Of a stretch of 37,210 nt of DNA, positions 6,569 to 15,091 are shown one piece after another. The translations under genes were made by a program, and so were the position numbers. The DNA is taken from assembly GCA_964356415.1 (NCBI GenBank), contig CAYHHK010000029.1:1-37210 (forward strand), given 5' to 3'. Under the pieces are notes generated by a model, which had not been told where the DNA came from, made no database searches, and was given only the letters and a program-made list of their open reading frames with translations. The stretch's first letter is position 1, and each line of letters starts with the position of its first letter. The stretch comes from JAPLDB01 sp964356415. GTDB taxonomy: Bacteria; Bacteroidota; Bacteroidia; AKYH767-A; 2013-40CM-41-45.

Positions 6569-9500
6569 ATGAAAACACGACTCGCTGTCATTAAGTCAAT
6601 TATTTTATTTCCTTTTTTATTACTAAATTCCCAACTTTCGAATGCTCAACTAAAGGGTCTGTATGTTGATTTCTTTGGCAGCCACATCATTCATGACGCA
6701 ACATTGAAAAATAATTTGATCACTTATGCCCAGGATCACAATTTTAATTATTTGTTGTTATATGATGTACAGAGCTATATTCTTGATTACACCTTATATA
6801 CTGGAGGTAACACAACTCCACTTACAGCCGATCAACAACTTTTAGTCAACTTTGTTGGGAGCGCACACAATGCAGGGTTACAGATTGGTGTAACAGGTGG
6901 CATTTATAAAGCTGGAAGTACGAACCTAAACCAATTTTTTGACAATGTAATATGGCTAAATAATAATACGAATGTGACAGCTAATCAGAAGATTGATGTT
7001 TTACATTTGGAAGATGAATATTGGTCTGCGACAACTACTGTTTATGCTGCTTACGTGTCGCAATTAATCCATATGTGGAATGATTTAAAAAACGGCTCTG
7101 CAACTATAAAAGTTGAAACATATTTGGGAAAAATAAATACATTTGGTACCGTTGTTACTGCTTCGCAGGAAGTTTCTGACATTGATCCAGTGACAGATCG
7201 CGTTCTCCTCGAATGTTATATGCCCAATCAGTTCATGCAAAACAGAATAGACCAGTTGCCGCCTAATGACTATGTTAATTTACAATTTGAGTTTGATTAT
7301 GGTGCAGGAGAAAGGTATTGGTACTTTGCGCAAAATAGTAAAACAACGACAATAATTCCTATATTCTCAGCGGAATCTGTGGACTTGCTCCACACCTCAA
7401 ATTCTCAAAACTACTATGGTGATTACTTATGGTTTGAGGATATTCTCCCTAATGGCGTTGCCTGTCCATCCGCTACTCAAACAGAATTAAACTACCCTTT
7501 TCTACCACTTACATACTACAATACAATAGCGCAGCCAAAAATTGATTTTATCAGATCATATACAACTAATCTCGATCCATATAATCATGCTACTTACCCG
7601 CCCCGCCCGTATCCCTGTGGTGGCGTACCAAATGAAATAGAGTTGTGTACAGACAATGCAAATGTAGCTAACGGAAATATTATAGGTGGTGAAATGTGGT
7701 TTAAGTACGGGCTTATGCCTCTAAAGGATAACTATAAATCCATATATTTGGATTTAGGTCAAGATCAAATTATTGCTAATGGGGCGAATACATATATTAC
7801 TGCTACCGAATATTTGACAGACATATCTTCTCATGTTCAGTTTTCAGGGGCTTGTACTTCAATTTATGTTGATCATTATAATTGGTACAAGAATGGTGAA
7901 CTGGTTTTAACAACTCCTGCAACTACGCCAACTTATCTTGCGACAGCGTCCACCATTTCATTTACTACTGATATTTATTCTTGCGAAATAGTAACCAACG
8001 ATTGTAGTCCGTATGCTTTTAGTTATCGGATCAGAGATGATGTAAAAATTACAAGCGATCCAAATCCGTGGGTAGGTCCACCAGAGGTTAGCTTTCAATA
8101 TACACCTGAGACATGTGCAGGAAACGATGGGACTGCAACTGTTTTGCCGCATAATTATGGTAGCACACCTACATATTATTGGTTAGGAAATGGGTCTATG
8201 TCAGCAACAGCAACTGGTTTGTCCGAAGGAACTCATACTGTAAATGTAAATAATCAACCTAAATATATTTATATACCACACTTTGACAATACTCCACAAC
8301 CAGTAATTTATTCTTCTATTCCTTTTCCTTGCGATAATCATCTTTCCGTTTCATCTGCTTATTCAAGTTTTCAGTGGTATTTAAATGGTAATTTAATCTC
8401 TGGTGCTTCATCTCACAACTATACTGCAACTCAAAATGGAACTTATACTGTTACAGTTACTAATTCTAATGGCTGTTCGGGTACTTCATCTCCGCATAAT
8501 CTTAACGTGTCCGTTAGCGCCACGGTAACTGGTGCAACTTCAACCTGTGGCAATAACATATTTGCTGTTCCTAATGCAGGTGAAGGCGCAACATACGAAT
8601 GGCAAATCCCAAGTGGGGCTTCTTATTCGTATCTAAATAAATACTCGATTACAATAACATGGGGCAACGCCCAATACGCAGGCGGCACAATCTCTTGTAC
8701 CGTAACAAACGCCTGCGGCAACAGCGCTACAGGATCAATAGATGTTCTCGGCTGCTGCAACTCTGCGGGTTATACTCAAAAAAATAATGAAACAACCACT
8801 GGTAACGTAACATACTGCGGACAAAAATTTAATATCAATGGTGTCTATCGCATTCTCAACGGACATTCAGTAACTTTCGACAACTGCCTCATTCAATTCA
8901 GTAATGATGCAAGAATTGAAGTTGATCACGGTGCAACACTAACCATAAAAAGCACTTGCAGTAATGCCAATGGCATTACCCGCTCTCATTTGTATGCTTG
9001 CGGCACAGGTTGGACAGGCATTCATCTTGACGACAACTATTCACTTCTAAGCATTGACGATGCTCTTATTGAAAATGCTCAGAGTGCCGTTAGCTCCCAC
9101 AATAGTGGCGAGTTTCACATCACCAATTCCGATTTCTTTAATAACACCACTTCCGTTTGGGCTACAGACGGAAATTATAGTTCCTGCACAGTTACAAGAA
9201 ATAATTTCGATTGCCCTTCATGCGGTGGCAACACTTCAGGCATAGAACATATCTCTGCTAATCATGCTGAAGGTTTGACTATAAACGGAAACCTTATTAA
9301 GAACTGCGAGATTGGTATTCACAGTAACCACAAATCCACTACACATGCTTTAGGCAATACATTCCGAGACATAAGTAATGCAGGCATTTTTGCCGAGAAT
9401 GATGGCTCGATTGATGTTAGTTCATTAAACATTTTCGACAACTGTGAAGGCGGAGTAGTTGCATCCAATTCAGTTGATGCTTACGTTGACGGAAATAGTT

Positions 9501-11155
9501 TTTCACAGGGAAAAGTTGCGGTAATAACCCAACTCTGTGCGAACCGAAAAATCAATGTCAATAACAATGAAATTGTTAACCCAACTTGGATTGGAATCGC
9601 TGGCTTATTCAATTATCCTTGCAATCAAAGCTACTACAACAATACAATTTCTTTCAGCCCTGATCAACTTGTTTACGGTATTGCAATCGGCGAAAGTAAC
9701 TTAGTTCAACCCGGGCTTAAGAACTTAATTGATATAAACGGTAACCATATTTTTGATGCTGCTTATGGAATCAGTGTATCGAATGACTACAATACGCTCA
9801 TTACCGAAAACGATATTCATTTCATTAACCCGAACACGCATAAAACCTATGGAATAATGGCTCAGAACAGCCACTACCCTATCATAGTAGGTAACACCGT
9901 TAAGGATGAATCACAACTCAATGAAGCGCAATTCGGTATTACAGTTGAACAAGGAGGAGGCGCGATACTTTGTAGCAACACAGTTGACGGAATGTTTCAG
10001 GGAATCATCTTTGCCGGAAATATGCTTGGAACAAACGTACAGGTGAAATTAAATATTATGGAAAATTCTGATATTGGTTTTGTCTTACGAAACGGTGGCG
10101 ACATTGGATTGCAAGGTGATATGAACGGAATTTATTATAACAACCAGTGGATAAATAACGGATACGATTCTTATTCCTATGGTTCTAATATTAGTAATAC
10201 TTCTCACTTTCCAGTAAGCACAGCGAATTATAATACTCCATATATTATTTCCACTCATGGAAATGATGGACAAAACGGAGCCTATGATGTTTTAACTATG
10301 TCATCAAACGCCATCAATCAATATACTGTAAACTGCGAGGGCGATATTAAAGACCCAACAGAGGATGCAAGAATGGTTGTTGACGATATGCTCACATATT
10401 CGGTTGACCCTGAGGAAACAAAATGGTTAAGTAAGAGTTCCGTTCTTGATGCGTTGAAATACAAGAACGATATAGACGCTACTGATTTGGAAATTCAATC
10501 ATTTGAAGCGTTAGCAGATAATGAAGCTATGGGAGAACTAAGAAGTTTGAAAGAAGAATACGCCAGTGCATTTACTGACACAACAATAGCGGGTGGCGAT
10601 TCCACAATTATTGAACAAGTTAAGGCGGCAAACCAACAGGTATCTGACCAAAACATGATTGAAACGTATCACAAAATTGTTAACGACATTTATTTAAAAA
10701 CAGCAGCCGTAAACAAAAAAGATTTCAATCTGCAACAAACAGAATCACTACAACTCATTGCAAGTTTGTGTCCTTATGAAGCAGGTTCAGCCGTTTACAC
10801 TGCGCAATGGATATTATTCTACAAAGAAGGAATATTTTACACTTCAAATAATTGCAATGACGATTCACCAATGCGATTTAGTCATGCGGCAAATAAAATT
10901 TCAAGTAGCTTCATGATTTATCCGAATCCAACCGATTCTAAAGTTACCTTATCTTATATCGTAAAAGATGATCGGGCAAATTACTATGTACGGCTTTATG
11001 ATAACATCGGGAAAATTTTATCCGAACAAAAATTAAATTCAAAGGCGTTCACTACTTCTATTGATATGAGTCCATTTACACCCGGCTTATATCACTATGA
11101 AATTTTTGAGAACACCCATCAAATCAATTCAGGTAAAATTTCGGTAGTCCGATAA
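6569..11155 (+). CDS. Large secreted multidomain T9SS protein (beta-helix, Ig-like domains)
   Basis: The 1528-aa product is a secreted mosaic. Residues 1-26 are a signal peptide (ends SNAQ). Residues 28-350 form a globular domain that reads like a TIM-barrel (LKGLYVDFFG, YLLLYDVQSY, IGVTGG, LHLEDEYW); this is weak and I do not assign an enzyme. Residues 400-730 hold Ig/PKD-like modules (SSFQWYLNGN, NGTYTVTVTNSNGCSG, GATYEWQIPSG). Residues 740-1240 hold many short N/D/G-rich repeats of a right-handed parallel beta-helix. Residues 1270-1420 are a helical, charged region. Residues 1445-1528 are a type A T9SS sorting domain (MIYPNPTDSKV, LYDNIGKIL, FTPGLYHYEIF). Probably a surface adhesin or carbohydrate-active protein. 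It is 30 bp before nuoI. Confidence 0.85.
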   Translation: MKTRLAVIKSIILFPFLLLNSQLSNAQLKGLYVDFFGSHIIHDATLKNNLITYAQDHNFNYLLLYDVQSYILDYTLYTGGNTTPLTADQQLLVNFVGSAHNAGLQIGVTGGIYKAGSTNLNQFFDNVIWLNNNTNVTANQKIDVLHLEDEYWSATTTVYAAYVSQLIHMWNDLKNGSATIKVETYLGKINTFGTVVTASQEVSDIDPVTDRVLLECYMPNQFMQNRIDQLPPNDYVNLQFEFDYGAGERYWYFAQNSKTTTIIPIFSAESVDLLHTSNSQNYYGDYLWFEDILPNGVACPSATQTELNYPFLPLTYYNTIAQPKIDFIRSYTTNLDPYNHATYPPRPYPCGGVPNEIELCTDNANVANGNIIGGEMWFKYGLMPLKDNYKSIYLDLGQDQIIANGANTYITATEYLTDISSHVQFSGACTSIYVDHYNWYKNGELVLTTPATTPTYLATASTISFTTDIYSCEIVTNDCSPYAFSYRIRDDVKITSDPNPWVGPPEVSFQYTPETCAGNDGTATVLPHNYGSTPTYYWLGNGSMSATATGLSEGTHTVNVNNQPKYIYIPHFDNTPQPVIYSSIPFPCDNHLSVSSAYSSFQWYLNGNLISGASSHNYTATQNGTYTVTVTNSNGCSGTSSPHNLNVSVSATVTGATSTCGNNIFAVPNAGEGATYEWQIPSGASYSYLNKYSITITWGNAQYAGGTISCTVTNACGNSATGSIDVLGCCNSAGYTQKNNETTTGNVTYCGQKFNINGVYRILNGHSVTFDNCLIQFSNDARIEVDHGATLTIKSTCSNANGITRSHLYACGTGWTGIHLDDNYSLLSIDDALIENAQSAVSSHNSGEFHITNSDFFNNTTSVWATDGNYSSCTVTRNNFDCPSCGGNTSGIEHISANHAEGLTINGNLIKNCEIGIHSNHKSTTHALGNTFRDISNAGIFAENDGSIDVSSLNIFDNCEGGVVASNSVDAYVDGNSFSQGKVAVITQLCANRKINVNNNEIVNPTWIGIAGLFNYPCNQSYYNNTISFSPDQLVYGIAIGESNLVQPGLKNLIDINGNHIFDAAYGISVSNDYNTLITENDIHFINPNTHKTYGIMAQNSHYPIIVGNTVKDESQLNEAQFGITVEQGGGAILCSNTVDGMFQGIIFAGNMLGTNVQVKLNIMENSDIGFVLRNGGDIGLQGDMNGIYYNNQWINNGYDSYSYGSNISNTSHFPVSTANYNTPYIISTHGNDGQNGAYDVLTMSSNAINQYTVNCEGDIKDPTEDARMVVDDMLTYSVDPEETKWLSKSSVLDALKYKNDIDATDLEIQSFEALADNEAMGELRSLKEEYASAFTDTTIAGGDSTIIEQVKAANQQVSDQNMIETYHKIVNDIYLKTAAVNKKDFNLQQTESLQLIASLCPYEAGSAVYTAQWILFYKEGIFYTSNNCNDDSPMRFSHAANKISSSFMIYPNPTDSKVTLSYIVKDDRANYYVRLYDNIGKILSEQKLNSKAFTTSIDMSPFTPGLYHYEIFENTHQINSGKISVVR

Positions 11156-11185
11156 AAAAGCGGTTATTTAGTTCTTCTTAAGTAC

Positions 11186-11668
11186 ATGGCAAGTTTTCTT
11201 TCAGCATACTTCAGTAATATTTACCGTGCGATTAAGTCCCTTGTCAGCGGGATGCGGCTCACAGGTTATTATTTCACGCACCACAAGGAAATTCTCACGC
11301 AGGAATATCCTGATAACAGGGCCACGCTTACTTTCGGGGAGCGCTTCCGCGGAGAAGTTGTAATGCCGCATGATGAAAACAATGAGCACCGCTGCACAGG
11401 CTGCACGGCCTGTGAAATCGCCTGTCCGAACGGCACCATAAAAATCCTTACAAAGATGGAAGTAGGGGAGGACGGCAAAAAGAAAAAAGCGATCGAAAAG
11501 TTTGTTTACCACCTCGGCATGTGCACGTTTTGTAATTTGTGTATCATTGCTTGTCCGACAGACGCCATAAAAATGAGTCATGACTTTGAACACAGTGTAT
11601 TTGACCGCAAACAACTCACCAAAGTATTGAACAAACCGGGATCTAAAATTGTAAAGGGAGTCGAATGA
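11186..11668 (+). CDS. nuoI: NADH-quinone oxidoreductase subunit I (NuoI)
   Basis: Ferredoxin-like subunit that carries clusters N6a and N6b and relays electrons to NuoB. Both [4Fe-4S] motifs are complete in the 160-aa product: CTGCTACEIACP and CTFCNLCIIACP. The N-terminal amphipathic part (FLSAYFSNIYRAIKSLVSGM) is the usual membrane-surface helix. Its ATG lies 30 bp after the large T9SS gene, so transcription must come through from there or start inside that gene. It overlaps nuoJ by 4 bp (ATGA). Confidence 0.96.
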   Translation: MASFLSAYFSNIYRAIKSLVSGMRLTGYYFTHHKEILTQEYPDNRATLTFGERFRGEVVMPHDENNEHRCTGCTACEIACPNGTIKILTKMEVGEDGKKKKAIEKFVYHLGMCTFCNLCIIACPTDAIKMSHDFEHSVFDRKQLTKVLNKPGSKIVKGVE

Positions 11669-12183
11669 TGGACATGCACACATTTTTCTTTTACTTTTTC
11701 TCGGCATTGATGCTGACATTCGGAATGCTGACTGTTACAACAAAACAATTATTCCGTTCCGCCATTTATTTGCTCTTCACGCTGATATCAATTGCTGCAT
11801 TGTATTTCATGCTGAACTATGAATTCATTGCAGCTGTTCAGGTGGTGGTGTATGTCGGAGGTATTGTCGTATTGATCTTGTTCTCGCTCTTTCTCACACA
11901 TCAGTCGGGAACTTTTTTGGTACGACCTTCTTTACAGTCTGTTATTCCGGCCGCCATTATTTCCATTGCGGGATTTGGTTTTGTATGGTGGTTGCTTTCC
12001 GGCGCTGAATTTTCTGCTGCCGGTGTAGCATCAAATGAATACCAGGTTACACAAGTTGGAAAACAGATGTTGAGTTTTGGAAGAAACGGATATGTGCTTC
12101 CATTTGAAGCGGTGAGTATATTGTTGCTTGCGGCGTTGATAGGGTGTGTTGCAATAGCTTATAAGCAGCCCAAATCAGAATAA
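11665..12183 (+). CDS. nuoJ: NADH-quinone oxidoreductase subunit J (NuoJ)
   Basis: Membrane subunit of the complex I pumping arm. The 172-aa product has five hydrophobic segments; the third contains the conserved VQVVVYVGGIVVLILFSLFL stretch, the pi-bulge helix TM3 of the family. The end FEAVSILLLAALIGCVAIAY is also typical. The ATG overlaps the nuoI stop; the codon directly after is a second ATG (11668), so the first residue is uncertain by one. Confidence 0.95.
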   Translation: MMDMHTFFFYFFSALMLTFGMLTVTTKQLFRSAIYLLFTLISIAALYFMLNYEFIAAVQVVVYVGGIVVLILFSLFLTHQSGTFLVRPSLQSVIPAAIISIAGFGFVWWLLSGAEFSAAGVASNEYQVTQVGKQMLSFGRNGYVLPFEAVSILLLAALIGCVAIAYKQPKSE

Positions 12184-12184
12184 G

Positions 12185-12300
12185 ATGAATAAATAATACT
12201 GAATATTGAATAATGAATTTTAACTATCAAATTGTGATTTTTGTCCTTCAAATAATGAATGTCCCCGCCTGCCGGACGGGCAGGGAACAAGGAACATCGA
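12185..12300. repeat. Left repeat arm of the four-helix-bundle cassette, with nested palindrome
   Basis: Contains GAATATTGAATAATGAAT, then AATGAATGT, a GC-rich palindrome (CCGCCTGCCGGACGGGCAGG, about 12265-12284), then GGAACAAGGAACATCGA leading into the gene's ATG. Apart from the palindrome this matches the reverse complement of 12711-12757 (words AATGAAT, GAACAAGGAA, GAATGATGAA), so the palindrome appears inserted into the arm. Confidence 0.6.
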
Positions 12301-12696
12301 ATGATGAAGTTGGATCAGTCTGTACGTAAATTTGATTTGGAAGAACGATTAATTGGTTTTGCTATACTTGTAATTCACATTTCAGAAAATCTAGATGACA
12401 CAAAAGCAGGTAATTATATTGGAATGCAGGTAATGAGATCCGGAACTTCGCCGGCCCTTCATTATGGGGAAGCTCAGAGTGCTGAATCAGGAAAGGATTT
12501 TATCCATAAAATGAAACTTGTACTAAAGGAACTTAGAGAAACGATGAACGCCTTACGAATTATTAAAAGAAAACCTTTAACCGGAATGACGGACTTGGTG
12601 GAAAGTTGTATAAAGGAATGCAATGAATTAATCTCAATATTTGTAAAAAGTATTGAAACCGCTCAAAGAAATAATAACAATGATAAAGGGAAATAG
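12301..12696 (+). CDS. Four-helix-bundle protein (23S rRNA intervening-sequence type)
   Basis: The 131-aa helical product belongs to the family first seen encoded in intervening sequences of bacterial 23S rRNA; the molecular function is not known. Recognisable pieces are KFDLEERLIGFAILVIHISE, GNYIGMQVMRSGTSPALHYG (the conserved QLxRSxxSxxANYxEA-like region) and GEAQSAESGKDFIHKMKLVL, followed by an ETMNALRIIKR helix. An upstream in-frame ATG at 12259 would add 14 residues from inside the repeat arm (PPAGRAG...), so I start at 12301. It is an inverted-repeat-bounded insertion between nuoJ and nuoK. Confidence 0.87.
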   Translation: MMKLDQSVRKFDLEERLIGFAILVIHISENLDDTKAGNYIGMQVMRSGTSPALHYGEAQSAESGKDFIHKMKLVLKELRETMNALRIIKRKPLTGMTDLVESCIKECNELISIFVKSIETAQRNNNNDKGK

Positions 12697-12710
12697 TTGG
12701 GTTTTCGATT

Positions 12711-12757
12711 TTTACTTCATTATTCATCATTCCTTGTTCGATATTCGATATTCATTT
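12711..12757. repeat. Right repeat arm of the four-helix-bundle cassette
   Basis: TTCATTATTCATCATTCC, TTGTTCGATATTCGATATTC: complementary to the left arm. It ends three bases before the ATG of nuoK, so it now forms the whole nuoK leader. Confidence 0.7.
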
Positions 12758-12759
12758 TA

Positions 12760-13071
12760 ATGGAAGTAACCCTATTACATTATTTATTCATCTCCACCGC
12801 CCTTTTCTTCATTGGGGTCTACGGTTTCTTCACCCGCAGGAACATGATTTCTATGTTGATTGCTGTTGAACTCATTTTAAATGCCGTTAATATCAACTTC
12901 ATTGCATTCAATAAATTTCTCTTTCCACAACAAATAGAGGGATTGTTCTTTACACTGTTCATTATTACGATCGCTGCGGCCGAGGCTGCTGTTGCGATTG
13001 CCATCATTATCAGTGTTTACCGGAGATTTAATTCCATTAATGCAGACAGCGTTGATTCAATGAAATTCTGA
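12760..13071 (+). CDS. nuoK: NADH-quinone oxidoreductase subunit K (NuoK)
   Basis: Small antiporter-related membrane subunit of complex I (MnhC/MrpC-like). The 103-aa product has three membrane helices with the conserved glutamates in MLIAVELILNAVNINFIAF and in ITIAAAEAAVAIAIII, which take part in proton transfer. A longer frame from 12697 would add residues encoded by the right repeat arm of the upstream cassette. The 103-aa form matches family size, so I use 12760. It is 10 bp before nuoL. Confidence 0.94.
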   Translation: MEVTLLHYLFISTALFFIGVYGFFTRRNMISMLIAVELILNAVNINFIAFNKFLFPQQIEGLFFTLFIITIAAAEAAVAIAIIISVYRRFNSINADSVDSMKF

Positions 13072-13081
13072 AAGCAGACCT

Positions 13082-15082
13082 ATGAATTTTTCGATGACAA
13101 TATGGATTTTGATTTTGCCACTGGCAACATTCCTCATTACAGGATTGCTGGGTAAAAGCATGCCTAAGCAACTCTCAGGCATTCTCGGAACGCTTTCCAT
13201 GGGAATTTGTGCCGCACTTGCATTCAATATTGCTTACAATTATTTTTTCTTGTTCGGGAAAGTTGGAGATACCTTTCAAACCATAACCGTATTTAAACAA
13301 TCATGGCTTTCTTTTGCTCCCTTCCCTTCGGCAAGGGTCGGGGATGGGCTTAGCATTGACATGGGAATTATTCTTGACCCGATATCAGTCATGATGCTCG
13401 TTGTCGTCACCTTGGTTTCATTCATGGTTCATTTGTACAGTTACAGTTATATGAAGGATGAGCCACGCTTTCATATCTTCTTCTCTTTTCTTTCCTTGTT
13501 TAGTTTCTCCATGCTCGGACTTGTTGTTGCAAGCAACATTTTCCAGATGTACATTTTCTGGGAATTGGTAGGTGTTTCATCTTTTTTGCTCATTGGTTTT
13601 TATTACGACAAACCTTCAGCAGTGGCAGCATCAAAAAAAGCATTCATCGTTACGCGCTTCGCTGACCTCGGTTTTCTGATTGGAATCCTATTGCTTTCTT
13701 TTTACAGTGAGTCATTGGATTTTGCGACTATCATTGAACGACTATCAAGCCCGGATTCTGCGTTCCTGCATACTGCCACGGCAGCCGGATTTCTCGGTGC
13801 AAGTGCGATGACCTGGGCCTTGTGTTTAATTTTCATCGGCGGTGCAGGTAAATCGGCGATGTTCCCTTTGCATATCTGGCTTCCTGATGCCATGGAAGGT
13901 CCAACACCTGTTTCTGCGTTGATTCATGCCGCTACGATGGTTGTTGCAGGCGTGTTTCTGGTTGCAAGATTATTTCCATTATACAATTTAATTCCCACTG
14001 CTCATCACATGGTTATGTATGTCGGCGCATTTTCTGCTTTGTTCGCTGCTGTTATTGCATGTACGCAAACGGACATTAAACGGATCCTGGCATACTCCAC
14101 CATGTCGCAAATCGGTTACATGATGTTTGCGCTGGGCGTTTCCGGATATGGAGGAGAAGAAGGATTGGGGTATACTGCTTCAATGTTCCACCTCTTTACA
14201 CATGCCATGTTCAAAGCATTGCTATTCCTTGGTGCAGGCGCCGTTATTCACCACGTTCACAGCAACGATCTTTCTGCAATGGGAGGAATGAGAAAACAAA
14301 TGCCGGTGACGAATATTTTATTCCTGCTTGCTTGTCTTGCCATTTCCGGGGTGCCACCGCTATCCGGTTTTTTCAGCAAAGAAGAAATTCTCACCGCTGC
14401 TTTTAACAGCAATAAATTAATTTATGGTGTTGGCATTCTCGCCGCTGCACTTACGGCATTTTATATGTTCCGGTTGTATTTCCTGATCTTCTGGAACAAA
14501 TCACATCAATCTGAGGGGGCCGTTCACCCCTCTCCTTTGCCCGCCCGGATGAATATCCATTCGGACGGGGAGAGGGGCAGGGGTGAGGCCTCTGCCAGTA
14601 TGTTGATCGCCTTATGTATTCTTGGCGTCGGAACAGTAGCTGCCGGTTTCATTCCCTTCTCACACTATATCAGTTCAGACGGAAAATTATTCGAAAGTGA
14701 ATTTCATCTGGATCTTGCACTCATCGCGATCGGGGCGGGAGTTTCGGGAATTTTACTTGCCACAATGTTCTACCTAAAGCCGAATGATCGTTCAGATAAA
14801 CTGGCGGCTTCTTTGGGAGGCTTGCTTGCGGCAGCCAGAAACAAATTCTACATCGACGAGGTTTATACCTTCGTGACAAAAAAAATTATTTTCAATCTCA
14901 TTTCGGCTCCTGCTGCATGGATCGATAAAAATATTGTTGACCGTACCATGATCCTTGCTGGAGAAATTACTGCATTGGTATCTGATGAAGTAAAAACAAT
15001 GCAATCAGGAAAAGTTTATGATTACGTTATTTACTTTTTCATAGGTGTCCTGGCAATTTCTGTACTAGCAGTATTCTACTAA
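13082..15082 (+). CDS. nuoL: NADH-quinone oxidoreductase subunit L (NuoL)
   Basis: Distal antiporter-like proton-pumping subunit with the long lateral helix. The 666-aa product shows IFWELVGVSSFLLIGFYYDK (key Glu), the hallmark FPLHIWLPDAMEGPTPVSAL, LAYSTMSQIGYMMFALG and a C-terminal amphipathic/lateral region followed by a last membrane helix (YVIYFFIGVLAISVLAVFY). It is longer than usual because two GC-rich palindromic elements lie in frame: residues 80-89 (13319-13348) before the GLSIDMG segment, and about residues 478-504 (14513-14594) in the loop after FYMFRLYFLIFWN. Both insertions fall in loops between predicted membrane segments, so function is probably kept. It is 9 bp before nuoM. 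Confidence 0.95.
   Translation: MNFSMTIWILILPLATFLITGLLGKSMPKQLSGILGTLSMGICAALAFNIAYNYFFLFGKVGDTFQTITVFKQSWLSFAPFPSARVGDGLSIDMGIILDPISVMMLVVVTLVSFMVHLYSYSYMKDEPRFHIFFSFLSLFSFSMLGLVVASNIFQMYIFWELVGVSSFLLIGFYYDKPSAVAASKKAFIVTRFADLGFLIGILLLSFYSESLDFATIIERLSSPDSAFLHTATAAGFLGASAMTWALCLIFIGGAGKSAMFPLHIWLPDAMEGPTPVSALIHAATMVVAGVFLVARLFPLYNLIPTAHHMVMYVGAFSALFAAVIACTQTDIKRILAYSTMSQIGYMMFALGVSGYGGEEGLGYTASMFHLFTHAMFKALLFLGAGAVIHHVHSNDLSAMGGMRKQMPVTNILFLLACLAISGVPPLSGFFSKEEILTAAFNSNKLIYGVGILAAALTAFYMFRLYFLIFWNKSHQSEGAVHPSPLPARMNIHSDGERGRGEASASMLIALCILGVGTVAAGFIPFSHYISSDGKLFESEFHLDLALIAIGAGVSGILLATMFYLKPNDRSDKLAASLGGLLAAARNKFYIDEVYTFVTKKIIFNLISAPAAWIDKNIVDRTMILAGEITALVSDEVKTMQSGKVYDYVIYFFIGVLAISVLAVFY
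13318..13349. repeat. Palindromic element inside the nuoL frame (first)
   Basis: Stem CCCTT (13324-13328), loop CGGC, stem AAGGG (13333-13337), with outer CCC / GGG runs. It is read as P-F-P-S-A-R-V-G-D-G. The sequence type (TTCGGCAAGGG then TCGGGGATGGG) looks like an intergenic repeat and not like membrane-protein coding DNA. Confidence 0.55.
14513..14594. repeat. Palindromic element inside the nuoL frame (second)
   Basis: Long imperfect hairpin. The left arm GGGGGCC...CACCCCTCTCC pairs with the right arm GGAGAGGGG...GGGGTGAGGCC around a centre of CGGATGAATATCCATTCGG. It is open in the nuoL frame for about 27 residues (S-E-G-A-V-H-P-S-P-L-P-A-R-M...), which are hydrophilic and rich in Gly, Arg and Pro, unlike the flanking membrane helices. 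Confidence 0.7.
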
Positions 15083-15091
15083 ACTGAACTA

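Noticed and set aside
11201..11719. 172-codon ORF on the minus strand
   Set aside because: It lies fully across nuoI, whose two iron-sulfur motifs prove the plus-strand reading; the product has no recognisable domain.
12697..12759. 21-residue N-terminal extension of NuoK
   Set aside because: It is encoded by the right repeat arm of the upstream cassette.
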